From Arcicella gelida (GTDB lineage: Bacteria; Bacteroidota; Bacteroidia; Cytophagales; Spirosomataceae), in the NCBI RefSeq assembly GCF_034931025.1, contig NZ_JAYGIL010000014.1, positions 1 to 64,000 on the forward strand: 64,000 nucleotides of DNA, given 5' to 3'. The position numbers and the translations under genes are program-made. This document shows positions 52,436-60,624 of the stretch, one piece after another (position 1 is the first letter of the stretch; each line of letters starts with the position of its first letter). The notes below the pieces were generated by a model. That model had not been told where the DNA came from, made no database searches, and saw only the letters and a program-made list of their open reading frames with translations.

Positions 52436-53350
52436 TTAATTTTTATTTTTTAACGTATTAGATTCCACATAAGCACTTTTGTTGTCATTTACTTCGCCTA
52501 AACCAACAAAGCCTAAATCTTTTACAAAAGCTTGTCCTTCGTGTTGAGTCCATGAAACAAATCGTTTTAGTTCTTCATTTTCAGCATTTCTGTTAGTAAT
52601 GAAATAAACGTTTTCTGTTGGAATCGCTTTGTTAGTAGGGTTCTTTTCTAGGAAAGAAATCAATTGGTCTAAATTGCCATAAATTTGCTCGTCTTTATCT
52701 AATTTCCCGTTGCTGTTAAGGTCGATAGGAAAGATAGCAAAGTCCTTCAATGGCTCACGAGTTTGTAAATTATACAAGTAACCTAAGTTATTATACGTAA
52801 TTCCTAGTGGGTCACGTTTAATGGCTTCTAAAAGATTTTTGTCGTCGCCAGTAATTCCTTTTCCAACAATATTCTCAGCATCATCGCCTAAGTAACTAGC
52901 AAATGAGATGGAAGAACAAACTTTGCTGGCACGAGTGTAAATTTGGTATTTTGCAGCGTCTTTGTCTTGTTCCAAGGCATCTTCAGGATCTTCCAAGAAA
53001 TACTTTTTCAGTTCTTCTTTTTTAACGCCTTTTTTAATGGCTTTTTCTGCTAAAGGATTTTTTTCGTTTCCAACTGGTAATAATGCAAATCGGCTTACGG
53101 GTATGATTTGTTTATCATTTCCAAAAGCAGTTGGTTCAGCACGGTAGGCAATAATCTGAATGGTAACAGATTCACCTGCATTGCTTGCTAATTGTACATC
53201 CGCTTTAGGATATGTTTTTTTATACTCAGTAATCCATTTTTCGATAAGGGGATAAGTAAAGCGTGTGCCGCTTAAACTTACTTTGCTGTTTTGAGCATTA
53301 CTTGCTACTGCTCCTAATAAAAGAAAAAGTCCTGTTAGTTTAGCTTTCAT
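52436..53350 (-). CDS. Orphan PstS-like periplasmic substrate-binding protein with EF-hand loop
   Basis: 304 aa with a signal peptide (MKAKLTGLFLLLGAVASNAQ). VSLSGTRFTYPLIEKWITEY and the ASNAGESVTIQIIAYRAEPT region match PstS-type binding proteins for tetrahedral oxyanions; FVSWTQHEGQAFVKDLGFVGL is the usual C-terminal strand-helix. Near residues 208-219 it has DLNSNGKLDKDE, a canonical calcium-binding EF-hand loop, unusual for PstS. No ABC permease or ATPase is nearby. With sulfatases around it, sulfate or sulfate esters are the likely ligand (inference). Confidence 0.75.
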   Translation of the reverse strand: MKAKLTGLFLLLGAVASNAQNSKVSLSGTRFTYPLIEKWITEYKKTYPKADVQLASNAGESVTIQIIAYRAEPTAFGNDKQIIPVSRFALLPVGNEKNPLAEKAIKKGVKKEELKKYFLEDPEDALEQDKDAAKYQIYTRASKVCSSISFASYLGDDAENIVGKGITGDDKNLLEAIKRDPLGITYNNLGYLYNLQTREPLKDFAIFPIDLNSNGKLDKDEQIYGNLDQLISFLEKNPTNKAIPTENVYFITNRNAENEELKRFVSWTQHEGQAFVKDLGFVGLGEVNDNKSAYVESNTLKNKN

Positions 53351-53616
53351 TTTTTGATATGTTTACGTTTAAAAACATGTAAATAATTGTAAGGGATAAG
53401 CGTGACAATACTTTAAGCTTCATGGCAAAGCATAAAAAGTATTTAGCCTAAATAAGATTTAATAATTGGGTTGAGATTTTGGCTATCGACAGCAACAGCA
53501 AGAAAATGACGCAAGAGATTGAACCACCTTGAATGTGAAGTCGTGACCATTATTTTTTGAGCATTCCATTTTGTTAACGCTTAATTAAATGTTACGGTAA
53601 ACTAGGCAATCATACT

Positions 53617-53706
53617 TTGTTGGTGGCTAACAAGATGATTACGAAGAAATTAAAAGTCTATAATTTCGATAGACAAAGATGGCTTATTGTTTTTGATTAT
53701 CCAAAT
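53617..53706. repeat. Shared leader block, copy A
   Basis: About 90 bp strongly similar to 58482-58574: both contain TGGTGGCTAACAAG, the 17-bp palindrome and ATCCAAAT in the same order. Both lie roughly 260 bp before the start of their transcription unit. The remaining leader (53351-53616) shows no gene and only weak similarity to the other copy, so it is probably a long 5' UTR. Confidence 0.7.
53657..53673 (-). promoter_or_regulatory. Putative operator, copy 2 (TCTATAATTTCGATAGA)
   Basis: 17-bp palindrome with a TTTG directly upstream on the coding strand and TTAATTTC 20 bp further, i.e. it sits in the spacer of a TTTG-N20-(TAnnTTTG-like) promoter for the PstS-like unit. It is identical at 16 of 17 bases to the 58525 copy. 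Confidence 0.55.
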
Positions 53707-53707
53707 G

Positions 53708-53750
53708 TTTTCAGCAAATTATTGTATATTTTTTGTCAATTTGCTGAAAA
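53708..53750. terminator. Terminator after the FGE gene
   Basis: Perfect 13-bp stem TTTTCAGCAAATT (53708-53720) and its complement (53738-53750), 17-nt loop, 18 bp past the FGE stop on the minus strand and just ahead of the next promoter block. Confidence 0.7.
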
Positions 53751-53767
53751 TCAAGGCTAATTGAAAA

Positions 53768-54856
53768 TTAGTTTTTATCTTTCACACATCTGAATCCTAA
53801 ATTATTACTGGCACTGCTGGTTTCTCCTTTTCCTCTACTTCCAGCCACATATCGCACACAGTATTGGTCACTACATAAAAAAGAACCGCCTCTTTGCACA
53901 TGTTTTTCTACATTAGGTTCTTCAGGGTCATAGCTTGAACTAGGTCCTTTTGGATTAAGTTTCGGACTACTTTTATAATAATCAGTACGATACAAATCGC
54001 TACACCACTCCCAAACATTGCCATCCATATCGAACAAACCATAAGGATTTTTCGGGAAAGTTTTAGTAGGAGCAAGTTCTTTATAGCCATCTTCCACCGT
54101 ATTTCCACTTGGAAAATTACCTTGAAAAATATTCGCAACCCATTTATTATTAGGCTTTAAGGTATTTCCCCAATAATATCTTCCCGAAGTTCTTCCACCT
54201 CTTGCAGCAAATTCCCATTCTGCTTCAGTAGGTAAACGTTTCCCAGCCCATTTTGCATAGGCCACGGCATCTTGGTAACAAACTTGTACGACGGGTTCAT
54301 TTTCATGTCCTTTAATAGTACTTTTTGGCCCTTTTGGATGTTGCCAATTAGCTCCTGCTACATATTTCCACCATTGTAAATGATTGTTCAAACCTACATT
54401 TCCAGTGGGCGGAGTAAATACTGCTGAACCCGGTACTAAATTTTCGATAGGTACGCCCGGATAATCTGCTGGATTAAGTGGCCGCTCGGCTACAGTTTTA
54501 TAACCCGTTGCTTTTACAAATTGTGTAAACTCAGCATTTGTCACTTCATGTTCATCCATCAAAAAAGCTTTAACAGTTACAGGATGTTTAGGCTGTGCAT
54601 CTGGATACTCATCACTTCCCATTATAAAAGTGCCAGCGGGAATTTCCACCATGTTTTGTAGCTTTCCACCTTTGTTAGCAACAATATTTGTTTTATCAGT
54701 AGCGAATTTATTTTTAACAAAAGTTGGACTTTTTACTTTACAAACTGTGATTTTAGCATCAGTAGTAGGTTTTTGCTGTACTACTTGAGCATTTCCATTG
54801 GAAATCAACCAAGCGAAACCACTGATTCCTAAAATTATATAAATTACTTTTTTCAT
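53768..54856 (-). CDS. Formylglycine-generating enzyme (sulfatase-modifying factor)
   Basis: 362 aa with an N-terminal hydrophobic segment (VIYIILGISGFAWLIS), so exported or anchored. FGE-sulfatase domain: VEIPAGTFIMGSDEYPDAQP, DEHEVTNAEF, RLPTEAEWEFAARGG, NPYGLFDMDGNVWEWCSDLY and RGGSFLCSDQYCVRY. The last carries both catalytic cysteines (about 328 and 333), so this is a true FGE rather than an ergothioneine-type relative. It oxidises the CxPxR cysteine of sulfatases to formylglycine. It follows two sulfatase genes in one operon, which it would activate together with sulfatase C. Confidence 0.92.
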   Translation of the reverse strand: MKKVIYIILGISGFAWLISNGNAQVVQQKPTTDAKITVCKVKSPTFVKNKFATDKTNIVANKGGKLQNMVEIPAGTFIMGSDEYPDAQPKHPVTVKAFLMDEHEVTNAEFTQFVKATGYKTVAERPLNPADYPGVPIENLVPGSAVFTPPTGNVGLNNHLQWWKYVAGANWQHPKGPKSTIKGHENEPVVQVCYQDAVAYAKWAGKRLPTEAEWEFAARGGRTSGRYYWGNTLKPNNKWVANIFQGNFPSGNTVEDGYKELAPTKTFPKNPYGLFDMDGNVWEWCSDLYRTDYYKSSPKLNPKGPSSSYDPEEPNVEKHVQRGGSFLCSDQYCVRYVAGSRGKGETSSASNNLGFRCVKDKN

Positions 54857-54860
54857 ATTA

Positions 54861-54931
54861 GTAGCTTTGAGCCGTGAGCTTTGAGATTTTTTTGGTAAAA
54901 ATACTTTTAAATATTATTCTCAAAGCTCATT
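54861..54931. repeat. Intercistronic hairpin between sulfatase B and FGE
   Basis: TGAGCTTTGAG (54875-54885) pairs exactly with CTCAAAGCTCA (54919-54929); the flank GTAGCTTTGAGCCGTGAG is the same type as the element between eboE and eboF. Confidence 0.7.
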
Positions 54932-54938
54932 AACTAAT

Positions 54939-56567
54939 TTATTTACTTTTTCTTACTGGTAAAAGTGGTGTGGCTGGCTTGATAGTATCATAATCAACCA
55001 CGCCATTTTGGGCTGCCCATTTGAAATAATCGTTTGAAAGAGCATCTACTACTAAAGGAAATTTCGACGCTACATTTTGAGTTTCGCCTCTATCTTTCTC
55101 AATATCAAATAATTGCCATTGATACGAGGGATAAATAGAAACCAATTTCCACTTGCCTTTTCTGACGGCTCTGTTGCCAGCTCTTTCCCAGAAAATCCCT
55201 TCTTCTCTTTGTAATTCTTTGTTTTCAAAAAGTAAATTGGTTAAACTTTTTCCGGGTAATGGGTTGGTTTTTAAGCCATTAAATGTTTCTGGATATTTTG
55301 CTTCTGCCAATTCGTAAAAAGTAGGAGCTAAGTCTATCAAGTGAGCCGTACCTTTATTGATATTTCCCGCTTTGATTTTTTTAGGAAACCAAGCAATAAA
55401 TGGCGAGCTAATGCCACCTTCAAAAGCAAAAGATTTGAATGAACGAAAAGGCGAATTGGATAAAAATGACCAATTTTTACCTTGTGATTCAAAAGAACCA
55501 GAAGTACCTACTGGACCAGCATTTTTACCAACTTTATCGCCCCAATGTGCTACGTCTTCTGCTGGAGCTCCGTTGTCTGAAATAAAAACAATCAGCGTGT
55601 TTTCGTCTTGTTTTAGTTCTTTCAAAGTAGTCAATAACTTACCAATTCCTTGGTCAACTCTGTCCAACATGGCTGCATATACTTCCATTTTGGCTTTCCA
55701 AAGTTGCTTTTCGTCATAAGTCAAATTATCCCAATCTGGAATCTCAGCGTCTTTTTCGGCAATACTTTGTTTTTCGTCCAAAAGTCCCAAAGCTTTTAAT
55801 TTTTCTAAACGTTTCTTTCTGAGAGCGTCCCAACCTGCATTGTATTTTCCTTTGTACTTTGCAATATCTTCGGGCAAAGCTTGTAGAGGCCAATGCGGAG
55901 CAGTATAAGCTAGGTACAAAAAGAAGGGCTTTTCTTGATTTGTAGGTTCGCTGATAAATTTAATGGCATGATTGGTTACTTCATCCGTGAAATAATAAGA
56001 GTTCGATTTGGGATGAATTTGTTGGTTATTTTCAATTAATGCTACTGGATATGGTTTCCCGAGTGGAATGTCTTCTGCATCAAAATAGTTAGCTCCGCCA
56101 CCCAAAATTCCATAGAATTGGTCGAAACCTCTTTGGGTTGGCCACACAGATTTATCTTTGCCAACATGCCATTTTCCTGAAAGAAAAGTGTTATATCCTG
56201 CGGTTTTGAGTACTTCGCCAAAGGTCAAAGATTCTTTGTTTAAAAATCCTTGATAAGGTGCTAAGCCTAAATTTACATCGAAGTAGCCCACGCCTGCTTT
56301 GTGCGGATATTGACCAGTAATCAACGAAGCACGAGTAGGAGCACAGATGGAATTATTATAAAATTCTTTTAGTCTGATTCCCTCAAAAGCTAATTTATCA
56401 ATATTGGGTGTGTTGATTTCTGAACCATACGCACCGAGGTCGGAGTAACCCATGTCGTCCACCATAACTAAAATGATGTTGGGCTTTTTGGTTTGGGCAA
56501 AAGTATTTGGAATGGATAAACTCAAGCCAAGCAAAAGGCTTATCCAAGTAAGTGATTTATTTTTCAT
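54939..56567 (-). CDS. Arylsulfatase (sulfatase B)
   Basis: 542 aa with a signal peptide (WISLLLGLSLSIPNTFAQ). NIILVMVDDMGYSDLGAYG supplies the Ca ligands; SICAPTRASLITGQYPHKAG carries Cys75, the formylglycine site; FLSGKWHVGKD, LYLAYTAPHWPLQALPED and VFISDNGAP complete the active site. It is closely related to the next gene upstream (sulfatase A) with patches of near-identical DNA, so the pair arose by tandem duplication. It lies 53 bp after sulfatase A and is followed by the FGE gene. Confidence 0.93.
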   Translation of the reverse strand: MKNKSLTWISLLLGLSLSIPNTFAQTKKPNIILVMVDDMGYSDLGAYGSEINTPNIDKLAFEGIRLKEFYNNSICAPTRASLITGQYPHKAGVGYFDVNLGLAPYQGFLNKESLTFGEVLKTAGYNTFLSGKWHVGKDKSVWPTQRGFDQFYGILGGGANYFDAEDIPLGKPYPVALIENNQQIHPKSNSYYFTDEVTNHAIKFISEPTNQEKPFFLYLAYTAPHWPLQALPEDIAKYKGKYNAGWDALRKKRLEKLKALGLLDEKQSIAEKDAEIPDWDNLTYDEKQLWKAKMEVYAAMLDRVDQGIGKLLTTLKELKQDENTLIVFISDNGAPAEDVAHWGDKVGKNAGPVGTSGSFESQGKNWSFLSNSPFRSFKSFAFEGGISSPFIAWFPKKIKAGNINKGTAHLIDLAPTFYELAEAKYPETFNGLKTNPLPGKSLTNLLFENKELQREEGIFWERAGNRAVRKGKWKLVSIYPSYQWQLFDIEKDRGETQNVASKFPLVVDALSNDYFKWAAQNGVVDYDTIKPATPLLPVRKSK

Positions 56568-56620
56568 AAGAATTTGTCTATTTAAAAAAACAAAGCTAAA
56601 GGTTCAAATCTCACAGCTTT

Positions 56621-58225
56621 TTAAAACCTTGTTCCGTTTCCGATTTGAACGGCTGGTTTGATTTTCTCGTAATTTTCTACATTATTTTTCTTTGCCCAAG
56701 CTTCATACTCAGTAATGAGTGTTTTTACGATTTCTGGATTTTTAGCAGATACATCTGTGGTTTCTCCTCTGTCGGCATCTAAATCGTAGAGTTCCCATCT
56801 TTTTTCTGGATAAGTAGAAACTAATTTCCATTTACCTTTTCTTACAGCTCTGTTGCCACCACGTTCCCAGAAAATAGGCTGTTCACGGTTTAATGCTGTT
56901 CCTTCCAATAAAACATTTTTCAAACTTACTCCTGCTAATGGATTGGTTTTTAATCCATTATAATTTTCTGGATATTTTGCACCTGCGAAATCATAAAAGG
57001 TTGGAGCTAAGTCAATTAAATGTCCAGTTCCACGAGCAATACTTCCTGCTTTGTTTTTTTTAGGAAACCAAGCGATAAATGGAGAGCTAATTCCGCCTTC
57101 ATGGAAATTGTTTTTGTACGAACGGAATGGCGTATTCGACAAAGATGCCCAGCTTTGGTCTTGGTACTCATACGAACCTGCTGAACCAATTGGCCCAGAA
57201 TTTCTCGAACGTTTTCTGCCTAAAGGTACGTAACCGCCCTGAGCACCATTATCCGAAATAAATACAATCAGTGTATTTTCATCTTTTCTTAATTCCTTCA
57301 ATTTGGCGACTACTCTACCAATATTTTGGTCAACTCGGTCGAGCATGGCAGCGTAAACTTCCATTTTTCTCTGCCATAATTGTTGTTCGTCATAAGTAAA
57401 AGCATCCCAATGTGGAACGTCTTCATCACGAGTAGCGATGGGGTGTTTTGGGTCAACCAAGCCCAAGGCTATTTGTTTTTGGTGGCGAATCGTTCTTAGT
57501 GAATCCCAACCTAAAGCATATTTTCCTTTATACTTGGCAATGTCTTCCGGCAAAGCTTGTAAAGGCCAGTGCGGAGCGTTGTAGGCCAAGTATAAGAAAA
57601 ACGGTTTTTGTGTTTTTTGTTGGTCTTCAATAAACGAAAGAGCTTTATCGGTAATAGTATTGGTTAAATACTCGCCTTCTTTTAAAGTAATTTTTTTGTT
57701 GTTTTCAACCAATTCAACAGGAACGTCATTTGAATCAGCATAAAAATTACTTGCACCGCCAATAAAACCGTAGAATTTATCAAAACCTCTTTGGTTTGGC
57801 CAATACAAACTATCGTTTCCCACGTGCCATTTTCCCGAAAGAAAAGTATTGTAGCCTGCGGTTTTGAGTACTTCGCCAAAGGTCAAGGATTCTTTATTCA
57901 AAAAACCTTGATAAGCGGGCAAACCTAAATTCACATTAAAATAACCAACTCCAGCTTTGTGCGGATATTGCCCCGTAATCAAAGAGGCACGAGTAGGAGC
58001 ACAGATGGAATTATTATAAAATTCTTTCAATCGGATGCCTTCAAAAGCTAACTTATCAATGTTTGGCGTACTGATTTCCGAACCATAAGCACCAATGTCT
58101 GAATAGCCCATATCGTCCACCATGATTAAAATGATGTTAGGCGGATTATTACTTTTTTTCTTTTGTCCGAAGGAAGAAAAACCTACTGAGAAAAGACTTA
58201 ATAAAAGGATTAGTTTGATTTTCAT
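56621..58225 (-). CDS. Arylsulfatase (sulfatase A), paralogue of sulfatase B
   Basis: 534 aa, signal peptide (LILLLSLFSVGFSSFGQ). Same architecture as its neighbour: NIILIMVDDMGYSDIGAYG, SICAPTRASLITGQ with Cys75, SGKWHVGND, YLAYNAPHWPLQALPED, VFISDNGAQGG, and AVRKGKWKLVSTYP near the end. It is first in the operon sulfatase A-sulfatase B-FGE. A palindrome about 300 bp upstream is shared with two other units of the region. Exported, probably periplasmic or surface lipid-facing. Confidence 0.93.
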   Translation of the reverse strand: MKIKLILLLSLFSVGFSSFGQKKKSNNPPNIILIMVDDMGYSDIGAYGSEISTPNIDKLAFEGIRLKEFYNNSICAPTRASLITGQYPHKAGVGYFNVNLGLPAYQGFLNKESLTFGEVLKTAGYNTFLSGKWHVGNDSLYWPNQRGFDKFYGFIGGASNFYADSNDVPVELVENNKKITLKEGEYLTNTITDKALSFIEDQQKTQKPFFLYLAYNAPHWPLQALPEDIAKYKGKYALGWDSLRTIRHQKQIALGLVDPKHPIATRDEDVPHWDAFTYDEQQLWQRKMEVYAAMLDRVDQNIGRVVAKLKELRKDENTLIVFISDNGAQGGYVPLGRKRSRNSGPIGSAGSYEYQDQSWASLSNTPFRSYKNNFHEGGISSPFIAWFPKKNKAGSIARGTGHLIDLAPTFYDFAGAKYPENYNGLKTNPLAGVSLKNVLLEGTALNREQPIFWERGGNRAVRKGKWKLVSTYPEKRWELYDLDADRGETTDVSAKNPEIVKTLITEYEAWAKKNNVENYEKIKPAVQIGNGTRF

Positions 58226-58481
58226 GTAATATTAAACTATTTTATCTATAGAAATAGTCTTTTAAAATGATACTTTTAGTTAACTGAAAACGATTATCCT
58301 CCCAAACTTTATGCTTGGATAATGATTTTCAACAAAAGATTGTGTGATTGATGTTGACTAGCAACAACAAAGTAGATTTGAAAAAATGGGAGATACCGCC
58401 ATAGGAATAACATTTCGACATTTTTGGAAAATGCGTAATTGGGTTAAATTCATGTTAAAATTTACAATGATTTGAATTTAA

Positions 58482-58574
58482 TTGCTGGTGGCTAACAAGT
58501 AAATTCCATTAAAATTATTATTAGTCTATAATTTCGATAGGCAAAGTTGTTTTATTGATTTTGAATATCCAAAT
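58482..58574. repeat. Shared leader block, copy B
   Basis: Counterpart of 53617-53706, upstream of sulfatase A and also between it and the divergent tldD gene. It contains TGGTGGCTAACAAG, the palindrome and ATCCAAAT in the same order. The stretch 58226-58481 toward the sulfatase shows no gene. Confidence 0.7.
58525..58541 (-). promoter_or_regulatory. Putative operator, copy 3 (TCTATAATTTCGATAGG)
   Basis: Palindrome of the same family as 53657 and 41351, with TTTG immediately upstream on the minus strand. The -7 element at the expected distance is weak here. It could control sulfatase A and, being in a divergent region, perhaps tldD1. Confidence 0.5.
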
Positions 58575-58880
58575 TTTTTTTGAAAATATTTGACTTTGAT
58601 TACACAAATTGATAAAAAGTGCAGATTTGATAGAAATGAATAAAAATTAGAGTATTTAACAGTTAGCAAAATTAAATTTCAAGAAATGAACAATCTGCCC
58701 AATTTTGAATGGTAAATTATCCAGATGTCGATAAACTTCCACCTTTTGTCGAATAAAGTCATGGTTTATGCTGTTTTATTTACTATTTTTAGACTGTACT
58801 GTTCTTTCAATTTGATTTAACAGGCTCTTTCATCAAGATTTTACTTCATTTAATTTTAACTTCAATCAACAAACCCCAAT
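58575..58880. other. Upstream region of tldD1
   Basis: AT-rich 306 bp containing the promoter and leader of the tldD1 operon. I see no gene, no strong hairpin and no convincing TAnnTTTG element. Confidence 0.4.
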
Positions 58881-60524
58881 ATGAATAGAAGGGATTTTAT
58901 CCAATTATCTGGTATGGGCTTAGGAGCCATGATGGGTTCGTCCATTCCTGTTTTGGGAAATATGGTTACGGCAGAACATTTGCTAGAACCTGCCGCTGAT
59001 GTAGCTTTCAAAAAACGAATGGCAGACATCGCTCTCAACGCTACCAAATCTCGTGGTGCTACTTATACCGACGTTCGTATCGGTAGATATTTACAACAAT
59101 TTTTGTTTACTCGTGAAAACAAAGTTCAGAACATTGTAAATGCGGAGTCCTATGGTGTAGGCATTAGAGTAATTGCTAATGGCACTTGGGGCTTTTCAGC
59201 AACGAGTGATGTTACGCCAGAAGGTATTGCTAAATGTGCTGAAACGGCAGTAGCCATTGCCAAAGCCAATTCAAAAATTCAGAAAGAACCTGTCATTCTT
59301 GCTCCACAAAAAGGTGTTGGCGAAGTTTCTTGGAAAACGCCCATCGTAAAAAATGCTTTTGAAGTACCCGTTCAAGAAAAAATAGATTTGTTAATGAAAG
59401 TAAACAGTGAAGCCATGAAAAATGGTGCTGGCTTTGTTACTTCTAATTTATTTTTAGTAAATGAACAAAAGTATTTTGCTTCTTCTGACGGTTCTTATAT
59501 CGACCAAGACGTTCATCGTATTTGGCCCACGTTTACTGTCACTGCGGTTGACAAAGCGGCTGGAAAGTTCAAAACTCGTGATGCCATCAGCTCGCCAATG
59601 GGCATGGGTTATGAGTATCTCGACGGTTTGGCAAGTGAAAAAATTGCTGCTCCAAATGGTTTAGTCGGCTACCGTAATTCTTATGATATGGTTGAAGATG
59701 CCATCATGGCAGCTAAACAAGCCAAAGAAAAAATGACTGCGAAGTCGGTAATGGCTGGAAAATATGATTTAATTCTGGATCCAAATCACTTAGGTTTAAC
59801 GATTCACGAATCTGTTGGTCACCCGACTGAACTTGACCGTGTATTGGGTTATGAAGCCAATTACGCAGGAACAAGTTTCGCTACTTTGGATAAATGGAAA
59901 ACGAAAGCATTCAACTACGGAAGTAAGCAAGTAAATATTGTTGCAGATAAAACACAACCGCATACTTTAGGTACAGTTGGTTACGACGACGAAGGTGTGC
60001 CTTGTAAAGAATGGGATTTAATCAAAGATGGTATTTTGGTGAATTACCAAGCTACTCGTGACCAAGTAAATATTTTGGGAGAAAATGCTTCGCATGGCTG
60101 TTGCTATGCCGATAACTGGAATTCGGTTCAGTTCCAAAGAATGCCAAATGTTTCTTTGCGTCCAGGTAAAGAGAAATTGAGTGTTTTTGACATGATTAAG
60201 GGTGTTGAAAAAGGGATTTATATCATTGGTCGTGGTTCGTATTCAATTGACCAACAACGTTATAACTTTCAATTTGGCGGTCAGTTATTCTATGAAATCA
60301 AGAACGGAGAAATTGTGGGAATGTTGGATGATGTAGCGTATCAGTCGAATACACAAGAATTCTGGAATTCATGTGCGCAAATTTGTGATAAAGACGACTA
60401 CCGTACTTTTGGTTCTTTCTTCGATGGAAAAGGTCAGCCTTCACAAGTAAGTGCTGTTTCTCATGGAAGTTCGACAACACGTTTCAACGGTGTAAATGTG
60501 ATTAACACAGGACGTAAAATATAG
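58881..60524 (+). CDS. tldD: TldD-family metallopeptidase with Tat signal (TldD1)
   Basis: 547 aa. N-terminal MNRRDFIQLSGMGLGAMMGS is a twin-arginine signal (RRDFIQL), absent from classical cytoplasmic TldD. The catalytic zinc motif HESVGH lies at residues 309-313 (HExxxH), followed by ELDRVLGYEANYAGTSFA; the family end FNGVNVINTGRKI is intact. TldD pairs with TldE to form a protease that degrades or matures peptides such as microcin B17. Followed by tldE after a hairpin spacer. Exported activity against peptides in the periplasm is inferred. Confidence 0.88.
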   Translation: MNRRDFIQLSGMGLGAMMGSSIPVLGNMVTAEHLLEPAADVAFKKRMADIALNATKSRGATYTDVRIGRYLQQFLFTRENKVQNIVNAESYGVGIRVIANGTWGFSATSDVTPEGIAKCAETAVAIAKANSKIQKEPVILAPQKGVGEVSWKTPIVKNAFEVPVQEKIDLLMKVNSEAMKNGAGFVTSNLFLVNEQKYFASSDGSYIDQDVHRIWPTFTVTAVDKAAGKFKTRDAISSPMGMGYEYLDGLASEKIAAPNGLVGYRNSYDMVEDAIMAAKQAKEKMTAKSVMAGKYDLILDPNHLGLTIHESVGHPTELDRVLGYEANYAGTSFATLDKWKTKAFNYGSKQVNIVADKTQPHTLGTVGYDDEGVPCKEWDLIKDGILVNYQATRDQVNILGENASHGCCYADNWNSVQFQRMPNVSLRPGKEKLSVFDMIKGVEKGIYIIGRGSYSIDQQRYNFQFGGQLFYEIKNGEIVGMLDDVAYQSNTQEFWNSCAQICDKDDYRTFGSFFDGKGQPSQVSAVSHGSSTTRFNGVNVINTGRKI

Positions 60525-60531
60525 TTTAATG

Positions 60532-60602
60532 GGCTTTAGGCAATAGGCTTTAGGCTATAAGCTTTTTTTGCTTACAGCTTATGGCCTAAAGCTTACAGCC
60601 TT
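60532..60602. repeat. tldD1-tldE1 intercistronic hairpin (GCTTTAGGC type)
   Basis: GGGCTTTAGGCAATAGGCTT followed by TAGGCTATAAGC pairs imperfectly with GCTTACAGCTTATGGCCTAA and AGCTTACAGCC around a T-rich loop. Same family as the susC-susD hairpin. Confidence 0.75.
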
Positions 60603-60624
60603 CAACTTAATCTCGCAAAAAAAC

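Noticed and set aside
53351..53656. Riboswitch in the long leader of the PstS-like gene
   Set aside because: The leader is long and partly similar to the sulfatase leader, but I could not find a known riboswitch core (SAM, cobalamin or others) or clear paired elements with covariation.
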